NCBI GenBank assembly: GCA_005223375.1
Contig: RXOD01004179.1
Location: 1-26,789 of the forward strand
Length of the DNA: 26,789 nt
Direction: 5' to 3'
DNA from: Amoebophrya sp. AT5.2
Taxonomy: Eukaryota; Sar; Dinophyceae; Syndiniales; Amoebophryaceae
Under the pieces are notes generated by a model. It was not told the DNA's origin and made no database searches. It saw only the letters and a program-made list of their open reading frames with translations. Below are positions 10,225-19,105 of this stretch, piece after piece. A program made the position numbers and the translations under genes. Position 1 is the stretch's first letter. The number at the start of each line of letters is the position of its first letter.

Positions 10225-13200
10225 ATGCAGCAGCAGCGTGCGAGTTCTGTGCGCGCTCTGTGCAGCGTGCAGGTGACGAGCCTGCTTTCCACTTTGCGCG
10301 GGAACCGGAAGTTCCAGGATTCCCTCCTCCTTCCACCCTGGGAGGAGGCGGATGGCCTCACCAAGCTGCTGAATCACCTCCGGCACAAGCTGGCAACCGG
10401 TGACCACGTAACGGACTCCGAGCTGTTTTACCCCTTTTTACAGGTGGTCCGCGCGAAGGAGGTGTCGGGACTGGCCACGCACAAGGCGCTGGAGGGAATT
10501 TTGAACATGCTGCGGGCGCACACGTGGGACTGCTCGATACTGCGACAAGTAGCGGAGGCGGTGGAGCAGTGCAAATTCGAAGAGACGATGCGGGTAGTTT
10601 TTCTTTTTCGGTACCAGCAGGTCCGCGAGATCTTGGTTATTTTCTGAGTTTCCTCTCCGCTGCCTTTTTACGCAATTTCCTCGATAGTACTAACTTAGTT
10701 TCTGCATAGCCATAGGCATAAGTAGCATCAAAAATATCACCAACATCACCATCTTCCTGCTTTACATCCATCTCCAGGACTTCGACGAGACTGTGCTTGC
10801 GCTCACGGTCGAGGTTTTTCGTGTTTGCGTCTCCTCGAGTCGCCACCTTGAGCAGGTTTCGCGCACTGCCGTGTGCGAGTTGGTTTTCGATCATCTGCTT
10901 GCCCGCTTTCACGCAGTCGGCGACCCCGAGCAGCGCCCCCGGCAGTACGGTGCCGTGCTACGGCAAAGTAGCGGGCGCCTGCTTCTGGACATCGTGAACG
11001 ATCCGAGCGAAGAATTCCTGCCCTTCCAGGTGCAGTGGGGATTGGGTGTTATCTGCGGGAAGGACGTCACCGACGAAACGAGACTGGCGGTAGCGGCAGC
11101 AGCCGTCCGCGCGGGAATCGAAGCATACTGGTGGGAGGCACAGGGAACAAGTGAGGGTATACTAGTACTTCTGGTTGTTCCGAGTTCCTCTTGTAGTCAT
11201 CGTCTTGGTTTGCTTTTCTTTGCATCGGAGAGGGAGAGAGGCACACTTCACTTCCTCTTAGAAGTGCGACTGAAAAATATTTTTTCATCTCATGAACGCA
11301 TCCACCATTCATTGATCGATTTGACAAGACCCCGCATTTCAATATCGCACTCTCGTCCACCAGCACCGGCTCGGGTTTCGCCCACTGCTTCCTTCATCCA
11401 GCAGATCCCATATGGCGTGCTCAACGCGCTCTCCAAGCACAACTCCGCGCACGTGCTTTGTACGTTACTTCCGTTAGCGAACCGCCTGCTCGCCATCGGG
11501 ATGCAGCAGGGCAACGCTTTGTGGGTCGAGGCGATCGTGGTCGGTTGCTACTTGCGCATGCTGCAGGACCACGAGAAAGCCAAACAGGTCCTGGTTGCGC
11601 AGGCGGCGGCGGCGGCGGGGGCATCCGCTTCCAGCACGGGAGGCGCGCCCGGCTCGACCTCGGTAGGCACCATGTCGGCGCCCTTGACCGGCGATGCCCT
11701 AGTGGTGCTGTTGGAGCATCTGGAAGAAACCTTTTCTGCGAACAACAACCTGCCGGCCGTGCTGCACTCGATCTCGGATGCGTGCTACTACAAGCAGCAG
11801 AGCTGCCTGGAGCTGTGTCGGGCACTGGCGAGCCTGTGCAGCGGACTGGATACCGTGACCCTCAGCGGACAGAGGACACAGAGACTGTATTTCTTAAATG
11901 CGTATAAAAAATCGAATAGGTGGCCTAGTAGGAAGGCGGCGATTGTCGATGTTTTGTCGCTTCGTCCACCTGCTCGTCTTGGTGATTCAATGTGACTTCG
12001 AGTTGGTCTCTTTGATTTGTCGCATGGATGCGTACCGTTCGACGAGGACTACAAGGAAGTGGTTTTTTCGGGTATTTGTGTTTGAAAGCGCCGCAACTAA
12101 ATGCAACCGAACGATACTTGTCTTCAGGTCCCGAACAGCCGGCTTCGCAGTAATGGGGTTGTACTACATCCTGAAATCGCAGGCCGAGCTCCCGAGCCAG
12201 CTCGAGGTCGATAAGAGGCGGGAGATTCTCGTTTCCTGCATCAAGAAATTTGAGGAGAAGCCAAAAAAAGCAAGAACCATCTTCGAGCCGGTGCTGGCGT
12301 TTCTCCCCGACGTTCCGCCCCCGCCGCACGCGAAGACGGAGGATCTGCCGGAGAAATATGAGGACTGGGCGGTACTAGTACAACTCAAACAAAACGTGGG
12401 GCTGATTGCTTGTTTTGTTGATTTTGTACTTGACGTCGACCTAGACCTCGATGCGCACGACAGGAACAACCATAGTCTGCGTTCCTAGAAGCAGCTGTAG
12501 CGTAAACCAATACCAAAGTAGTTAAAAATAAATGGTAGAAATAACAAAATCCCAGGTGAAGCTTGCGTGGCTTTTCAAGAACTCGCCTCTGATGCCGTTC
12601 GAGGCTCTGGGTGAGTTCTTTGGCGGGAATCACGAGGATTCAACCCACTGCTTCGCTGTCTTCTGTGCTCAGTTTGACATGGCCGACATGGGGCTCGACG
12701 TTGCCATGCGGATTTTGCTCCAGACGTTCCGCCTCCCGAAGGAGTCGCAGCAGATCGACCGTCTCATGAAAATCTTCTCCCACACTTTCTACGCGCGGAA
12801 CCACAGCGAGGACAGTGGCGACGGGGAAGGTGGCGATACCACGACTGCGGCCACGGCCACGCCCGCGTCTTCGGACGGCGGGAGCACTCCTGCAAGTGAA
12901 GCGGACACAACGACTACCAAACCGAAGAAGAAGGGCTTCTACAACGCGGCCGACGCCTGCTTCACGCTGGCGTTTTCGGTGATTATGCTGAACGTGGATC
13001 AGTACAACCCGCAGGTGAAGAGGCGCATGGAAGAAAAGGACTTCATTCGCAACCTGCGGAAGTGCAACGAGAACGAAGACTTTGACGAGGAATTGCTCCG
13101 GGGAACGTTCATCCGCATCCGGGAGAGCGAGATCCGAACCCCGGAAACGGGCGGGTTCGACAGCGAGCTGATGGCGGGTCGTTGGAATCACATCTTCCTG

Positions 13201-16200
13201 AAGGATGGGCTCAACTACCCGCAGCGGATCGGCGGTGGCGGAGGGGGTGGGGAAGATGTAGCTCTTGCACCCGGAACAAGTACAAGTTTTACTGGAGGAG
13301 GTGCAGCCGTCGCACCCACTCCGAGCTCCTACCCCTACTTGGATTCCTACCCGGCGCACCACGACGCCGGGCACTTCACTTCCGTTTCTGCTGGAGGTGC
13401 TGCAAAGAACCCGCCAGCATCCGAGCAGACGACCTCCGCACCCAGCCGACCAGTTTCTGGCGAGCAGAACGCGGATCTCACCGACCCGAATTCGCCGTCC
13501 CTCCGGCACAAGACGGCTCTTCAGGCACAGTGGCCCAAAAAGCCTCTGTACCGCCTCGGTTTGCTGAACCACTCTGGGAAGGAAATTTTCGAGGCGCTCG
13601 TGCGTGTGCTGAATCTGGACCGATTCGCTGCGTCGCCGGCTTTCAGCTGCGTGGAATCGCTCTGGCGGTTGGAGGATTTGGACAACCAGTTCAACGACCA
13701 CAGCAAGCCCTCCTCCTGCGTGCAGCTTCTGTTTTCCGAGGGCGTCCAGGTGTTCCGCAATTCCACCGACCTGATCAGCCACGCCGCGGGGTCGTCCGCA
13801 TCCGCCGCTTCCGCCGCGGCGTCCGGGCTCAACAACAGCTCGCCGGAGCAGCTCCTCGCCATCAACCGCCGCCCGATAAAGTGTCTGCGCGTGCTGTTCA
13901 ACTTCGTCGCACTGCACCCGAACCGGATGGTGCAGGACAGCTCGTTTGTGGTGGTCTGCATTCTCTTCGCGCTGTACAGCTGTTGGGAGGAGCCGCAGAC
14001 GCCCCTGTACGACCCGATGCTGATTCCTGCGGGGAGTACGGCACGGCGGCGCGCGAGCATCGTCGGCGGTGGAGCAGCTCCTCCTGTGACCCCGGCGGCG
14101 GGCAGCAAAAACAATTTTAATGCCGGGAGCAAGGACTCGCAGCACGGTTCTTCTTCCGCGCGCGCGGTTCCGATCACGCCGCAGGGGAGTTCATCATCTG
14201 TTCCCGTCACGCCGGGGCTGGTGCCGCCGGAGGGTGAGAGCAGCTCGACCACGACGGGGCCTTCCCATTACATGCTACAGGAGGAGGATATCCGCGCCAT
14301 CGCTGACTTGCCCGTGCACCACCAAGTGTGGGACAGCTTCTTCGGCGTCGGCAAGGCGCGGTTCCCCCTCGTGAGCGTCACCGAGCAGAAGACAGGCACC
14401 GGATGGATGTTCGAGAAGATGACGGCTTTTGTCATGGGCGACGACGGCGCCGGCAGCAGCGCGGACGCGGGGGACGATCTCTCGTGCGAGTCCGACGCGG
14501 ACGTAGCGTTCCGCGCAACGCCCAAGATCGTCGACTCCAGCCCCGAAAGCGGACGGCCGCAGGGAGGTGCGCCTCCGGATGCTGGTCAGCCTATTTCGCT
14601 CAGCGGCACGCCGAAGGGCGCAGGCAGTCGCAAAGTACTGGGCTCGGAGCAGCAGGGTGGGGCGCTATCGTCCAGCGCCGGTGGCGCGAACCGAGGGAAC
14701 GGAACTGATGAACCAGGCGCGCGGACACCCTCTTCCACCACGCTTCCGAAGACGCAGTCAGCGCCGCAAACTGCCGCATCAACAACTTCAACCGGCGGTG
14801 CCGCAACCCCCTCGACAGGACCACCCGGCCCGTCCACGCCGACCAGCAAGGTGGGCGGCGCGGCCGGCGTCGTGAGGGGGGACCGAGCCAGTACGCGGAG
14901 GTCCGTCGGCGCGAATGCGAAGCCACCAGATCCCCTGCGCCCGGTGGTGGAGCGTGCGTTCCACAAGTGCGACCCATTCAACGTGTTCGCAAAGCTGAAC
15001 GCGCGACAGTTGAACCTGCTCTGCACCAGCATCTTTCTGGCCATGCTCCACACCTGGCGCGGCCAGGGGACGGGCACCGCAGCGGGAGATATCGATAGGG
15101 ACGCGGCGGGTATAGCCTCTGGCGGCGGCGGAAGTGGATCACCAGGAGAAGTCACGGTGAAGCCATTCCAGCCGCCAGCCAGTTTGACGAACGTTGTCAT
15201 CGGCGACGGCTTCGAGGTGTTGCGGTTCGCGCTGCGATTGTGCGCGAAAGTGGCGCACTGCCCGATTCCGCAATTGCGATCGGCGGGTAAAGCGGTGCTG
15301 GAGACCATCCTGTGTTCGGCGAGTAGCAGCTTCCAAGGGCCGAGCGCAGGGGCAGCAGCAGGTAGATGCCAGTGAGGAGGATCATGATCCTATGTATAGA
15401 TAGAAGAGAGTAGATTGCTTTTCAATTGCAGGCGCAGGCTTAGGCTACGTCCACCTCGATATCGACAGGCTTGCTGTATGTGCGGTATTGTACAAACATA
15501 GTTTAATCTTCATTTGCCATGGTGCTGGCGCATCGGAAATGGGAACAACTACCACCAGGTGCTGGCTCCGTGATCGTGGCGAATAGTGATAAGATTTCGG
15601 TCCGGACTGCCGCGCTAGCGCTCGTTGCGGTGTTCCGATTCAAGGACCTGTGGGGCCGCAATTCCGTCGCCGAGATTCTCTCGCAGTTTCTCGAGCGCGT
15701 CGAGACCGAACGGAAACTTTTCGTGCAGCTGTCGATGGTCGCTTGCAACGCTGTCCACTGTTTTTTCAGTTCCGTGAAGCACGACGAGATCCAGACTCTG
15801 TTCCAGACCAGCGAGGAGATCCTGCTTGTGTTTCGGCTCCTGAGAGCCGGGTTTCCGCAGCGCAAGGTGGAGGGTGTGCAGTACCGGGGGTTGAAAACCG
15901 AGAAGATCATGGAGACCATGATGTTGCTGTTCCACCCCACGATCCTCCCGACGCTCGGGCAGGAGAGCTACATGCAGTGCCTGGGCGAGTTCCCGAGCGA
16001 GTCGCCCGAGCACATGTGCAAGCTCCTGCTCGCGCTGCTCCGCATGCTTTCCAATTCGCGGCTGATCTTCGACGCGAGTAGTATGAACCTCGAGTTCCTC
16101 GCCAGCATCTGGTGCCGCACGCTGATTGCCTTCCTCCAGAACCTCGGAGGGCTGTGGATCACGATGCGGTCCAACCCCCCCACGCAGCAGGTGTTTCAGA

Positions 16201-17907
16201 GCTTCTTCCAGATGCTGATCGAGCTCCAGGAGGTGGCGCTGTCGGAAACCGTGAGCCGTTACACGCCCTTTGCCGGTATCCCCGTGGTGGAGAAGCTCGT
16301 CGCGTTCTATGAGAGGACTATAGCGATGGTAAGTAGGGATAGGGAACTGGTAAGTACTTCGTGATCAAGGGACCCCACTCGGAAGGCGGATTGCCCTAGG
16401 TGGCGAGTGCGTCAAGGCGCTCTGAACCGCCCGGCGCGAGAGATGCCCCATGCTGGGGGGTACTGAGGGGGTGGCGTCCACGGGAGATCGATGATCAATT
16501 GCGTAAGGGGAAGGGCTAGGGCAAAGCCACTGACCACCTAGAACGGTGATAGAGTCTAAGAGCAGGGCAAAAGAGGGCACAGGACGAGTGCCAATCGTCT
16601 GCCGACCGCGGGAAACCGCCCGCGTTACTGCTGCAGAGGATGAGGACCTGGTCTTCTTGGGACCCCCAAAGGGGAACCTCGCGGACGCGGAGAGCTCCCC
16701 CAGAATTTCACCATACCACCTAGGTACTACTTACCATCGCTGGTCCCGCCATACGTTTTTGACTTCATGCGTGACCCAGGCCGCGCCGAAGAACCTGCTG
16801 ACCCTCGCGCTGTCGATCGCGTCGAAGTTTTTCCTGGTGAACCTGAAGTCGCTGCAAAACCAGCCGCGGTTCGACCAGGCGTGGCTGATGGTGCTGCGCT
16901 TGATCCTCGTACTCCACAAGCAGGGGCGCGACGCGGGCGACGAGGTGTTGGCGGAACTGACGCTGGAGACCCTGAAGAACGTGATCCGGGTTCTGCTCGA
17001 AAGCGGTCTCTTGGGGTTCGTGGACGTGGAGAAAAGCGGTGGTGCTGGCGCAACCGGAAGAGAGGGACAAGTATGGTGGCGGGTGACATGGGAAAACATC
17101 GAGAACTTGTGCCCGGGCTTCAGGAACCAACTGGCGGAAGAGCAAAGGTCGTACGAAGAACACGTGTCGAAAAAGCGAGAAAGCAGCGCGGATGCAGCGA
17201 ATCGGCAGAGACAGGAACAAGTGCAGACTCCGCAAGCTGCTCCTTCTGCCGCGTCAGACTCAGATCGACCGCAGCCGGACCACCAGGGTATTCCGCCAGC
17301 TGCGCCACCTTCCGTCCTTCACCAGCCGCAGCCACCGCCAGTGCCAGCTTCGATGCCAAGCACCGTAGCGTCGAGCAGTTCGACGGGCCCCGGTGGCGTA
17401 CCTCCAGGGAGCGCGGCGTCTTTCGCGCCGGCCCCAAGACCAGTAGCTCCCCATCCCCCTCCATCAAGTGCCGACGATGCGATCGCGATGCTCACTCCAG
17501 CAGGAACCAATAATATCCAATCGGGCCCGGCGGCCACGGCCGCCCCACCCGGAGCGGGCCCAAATCCATTGGATGCAATAACAGCACCGATGCAGCAGCG
17601 ACTCGCCTCGACGACCGGGAGCGCAGGATCTGGCCAGATGGCTGCCGCGGACAGCTTCGTGGTCGTGGTGCCGAGGGAGCTCGAAGTGCCGGTGGGAGGC
17701 CAAGTGCCGCCCGGTGCGCCAATGCCGCAACACGTGGCACAGCTGCAGCCGCACCCACCACAGCCACCGTCGCGGGAGGGAGCGCACTCAGATTCTGACC
17801 CAGGGTACTTCCGGGTGGAGACCACTTCCAACAACGCTTCGGAGGTCGAATTCGAAAAAGAGTACAACGTGGTCGGCGTCAACGAAAGAGGACCCGACCT
17901 CACTTAA
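10225..17907 (+). CDS. GBF1-like: GBF1/GNOM-type Sec7 Arf guanine-nucleotide exchange factor (7 exons)
   Basis: Proposed exons: 10225-10593, 10778-11150, 11364-11886, 12128-12371, 12556-15361, 15559-16307 and 16759-17907. All phases agree, giving 6213 nt (2070 aa plus stop). The protein would activate Arf GTPases at the early Golgi by GDP release. The N-terminus resembles the GBF1 dimerisation region (LFYPFLQVVRAKEVSGLATH). The Sec7 domain spans about residues 448-702. It opens with KRREIL and EEKPKKAR, carries FRLPKESQQIDRLM with the likely catalytic Glu at 566, and has FSVIMLNVDQYNP. An insert rich in Asp/Gly/Thr/Ala (about 45 residues) interrupts Sec7, and long Ser/Gly/Pro-rich linkers follow. 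Regions resembling the HDS repeats (exons 5-7) include LETLKNVI and VWWRVTWENIENLCPGF. The final 250 residues are Pro/Ala/Gln-rich. Start 10225 is the first in-frame ATG after the open 5' stretch and could be wrong if an upstream exon exists. The last intron is the introner element at 16308-16753. Confidence 0.85.
10594..10777 (+). other. Intron 1 of the GBF1-like gene
   Basis: GTAGTT to CTCCAG, 184 nt, phase 0. It joins KFEETMR to DFDETVLALTVEVF, consistent with the GBF1 N-terminal helical region. It contains a perfect TACTAAC branch-point-like word at 10688-10694, unusually far (about 84 nt) from the acceptor. Earlier AGs at about 10709 would lead straight into a stop in the required frame. 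Confidence 0.8.
11151..11363 (+). other. Intron 2 of the GBF1-like gene (stop-free, multiple of three)
   Basis: GTGAGG to CACCAG, 213 nt, phase 1. It is open in frame throughout and 213 = 71 x 3, so retention would add 71 residues without a frameshift. The later AGs at 11401 and 11404 are out of phase with this donor. The encoded stretch does not resemble any Arf-GEF region, which argues for splicing. Confidence 0.6.
11887..12127 (+). other. Intron 3 of the GBF1-like gene
   Basis: GTATTT to CTTCAG, 241 nt, phase 2. Splicing joins GQRTQRL to SRTAGFAVMGLYYIL and brings the frame into the segment leading to the Sec7 domain. The exon 3 frame stops at about 11993 if not spliced. Confidence 0.75.
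12372..12555 (+). other. Intron 4 of the GBF1-like gene (inside Sec7)
   Basis: GTACTA to TCCCAG, 184 nt, phase 0. It joins EKYEDWA to VKLAWLFKNSPL, restoring the Sec7 helices. The intron contains in-frame stops. Confidence 0.8.
15362..15558 (+). other. Intron 5 of the GBF1-like gene
   Basis: GTAGAT to CACCAG, 197 nt, phase 1, flanked by CAG|GT on both sides. It joins GPSAGAAAG to AGSVIVANSDKI. The perfect 14-base palindrome at 15378-15391 lies 16 bases inside the donor and could form a hairpin in the RNA. Confidence 0.75.
15378..15391. repeat. Perfect 14-bp palindrome AGGATCATGATCCT
   Basis: Fully self-complementary, located just inside the intron 5 donor of the GBF1-like gene. It shares the ATCATGAT core with the other palindromes in the window (912-930, about 17958-17967). 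As RNA it could fold only weakly on itself because there is no loop, so a DNA-level role or chance is as likely. Confidence 0.75.
16308..16753 (+). mobile_element. Introner element A (non-canonical intron 6 of the GBF1-like gene)
   Basis: 446 bp with terminal inverted repeats. The left end starts TATGAGAGGACTAT and the right end reads CTGGTCCCGCCATA; inside them AGCGATGGTAAGTAG (16322-16336) is perfectly complementary to 16727-16741. The flanks are CGTTC (16303-16307) and CGTTT (16754-16758), a 4/5 direct repeat. Removal of the element plus one flank copy (451 nt) restores the frame to read VVEKLVAF-LTSC. Using the GGTAAGT donor at 16329 with the nearest AG at 16723 breaks the frame. It shares internal blocks with element B in reverse orientation: 16342-16359 with 20075-20092, 16390-16419 with 20005-20034, 16439-16448 with 19990-19999, and 16562-16580 with 19858-19876. 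No transposase frame is inside, so it would be non-autonomous. Confidence 0.8.
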
Positions 17908-19105
17908 TGGCAATCGATGGAGTTGTGCACGAGCTATTTTTTTTCAGGTACTTGTTCTCATGATCATGCCTGCGCATGCCCATGCGCGTGCGGCTCGTCT
18001 TGCAGGTCCAGGCTGCTCTTTCGGCTGCTTCTAGTTGCTGCAACATACTTGTGGATATGGATCCACATCCATGTAGTATGGCAATGGGACGCGGTCTTTC
18101 TCGGTCGCGAAGATGGAGATGCCCCTCAAGCGACAAAGCTCATTCGGACGGCAACAAGTAGGAGTAAGCAGTGCGCCAAAGACCACGAAGACCTTCGCGA
18201 CAGAAACTTCAAAGAAGCAGTACTCCTCGACTCATACCAACGAAAAAGAAAGACAAATACGAATCGAAGGCGACGACCTGGTCGGGAGTCCGCTTTAGTC
18301 GGGCAGCACTCAGCACTGCCCTGGACCACGACCATCATGTTCGCCGACCACGTATCGCATGACACCGATATAGGATTTCGACTTCGAGACCGAGAGAATA
18401 GATCGACTACAGCTCGTTGAGAGAGACGAGCAGATGAGAGAGAAAATGAGCTAGACAATCTTCCGTGTGTGACGGGGGTTTGAACAAGAACATAATTCGC
18501 AGCTCACCTAAAGCAATATTGTATGTCAAGCAATATAGTACTTCGTTGGTGCTTCAAAAATGATGAAAATCAGCTTGAAGCAGCGTGATGACCCAGTCAG
18601 TGTCAAACATTGCAAGGTACATCTGAATGGATCCACCTCTCACAATAACGCATGTGAAACAAAAAAGACTATACTCAAATTAAGTGTCGTGCCGTGTTAG
18701 ACCCGTCGTAGGTCTAGGTCAGTAGTACTCCAGTGGTTCTCTTTGTAGCTGTGCCGGCCATGGTGCTGGGCATCTTAGTTTAAGGAGGTAAGTTTACTTT
18801 TGGAACGGAGCTGTATCTGTTCTTTGCTTAGATGACGAACACGAAGTGGTCGACCCATCGTGTATTAGTTGTCGCACATGCATTTTTATCTTCGGGGATC
18901 AGTTTTGTTGCGCGGTTCCCCTTCGCCTTCGCGACTGACAACTATTAAAAGAAATACGTCAACATTGCTTTACCGCAAGAAAAAGTTCAAGGAGCTTAGT
19001 TAGAAGACGCGGGCCCTATGGACGACGACTGGTTCTTGCTGAGATAAAAGAAGTTCGTTCTAGTTGTACGCGAGTGCCGTCACTCGCCCAGAATTTAACC
19101 GAAGA
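17908..19105. other. Intergenic region, with hairpins and an acceptor-like tract; no supported gene
   Basis: 1.2 kb after the Arf-GEF stop. A long pyrimidine tract ending in CAG at 17947, 40 bases past the stop, looks like a splice acceptor. It could belong to a 3' UTR intron, an alternative last exon, or a trans-splice site. Just after it are a CATGATCATG palindrome, a perfect GCGCATG-CC-CATGCGC hairpin (17972-17987) and a near-palindrome around GGATCC (18052-18071). Open frames at 17917-18420 (no ATG support) and 18113-18298 (61 aa, Lys/Ser/Thr-rich) are not recognised. AGCAATAT occurs twice at about 18512-18537. Confidence 0.45.
17972..17987. repeat. Short perfect inverted repeat GCGCATG-CC-CATGCGC
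   Basis: Two 7-base complementary arms with a two-base spacer, directly downstream of the Arf-GEF stop and of an acceptor-like pyrimidine tract. A two-base loop is too tight for a stable RNA hairpin without opening a pair. A role in 3' end formation is possible but unproven. Confidence 0.6.

Noticed and set aside
12640..14145. 501-aa open frame on the minus strand
   Set aside because: It is antisense to the Sec7-containing exon of the Arf-GEF, whose + strand reading has clear family motifs. The frame is open because of GC-rich codon bias, and its translation has no recognisable domain.
16329..16723. Canonical GT-AG intron using GGTAAGT at 16329 and CCTAG at 16723
   Set aside because: The donor is phase 0 and the acceptor is phase 1, so the downstream conserved frame would be lost. 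Excision at the flanking direct repeats keeps the frame. An in-phase AG at 16692 exists but has no pyrimidine tract and would add about 20 residues.
16546..16755. Start of a separate gene at an ATG near 16546 that runs into the last Arf-GEF exon
   Set aside because: This is the part of introner element A that happens to be open in the downstream frame. The block at 16562-16580 is shared with the non-coding element B.
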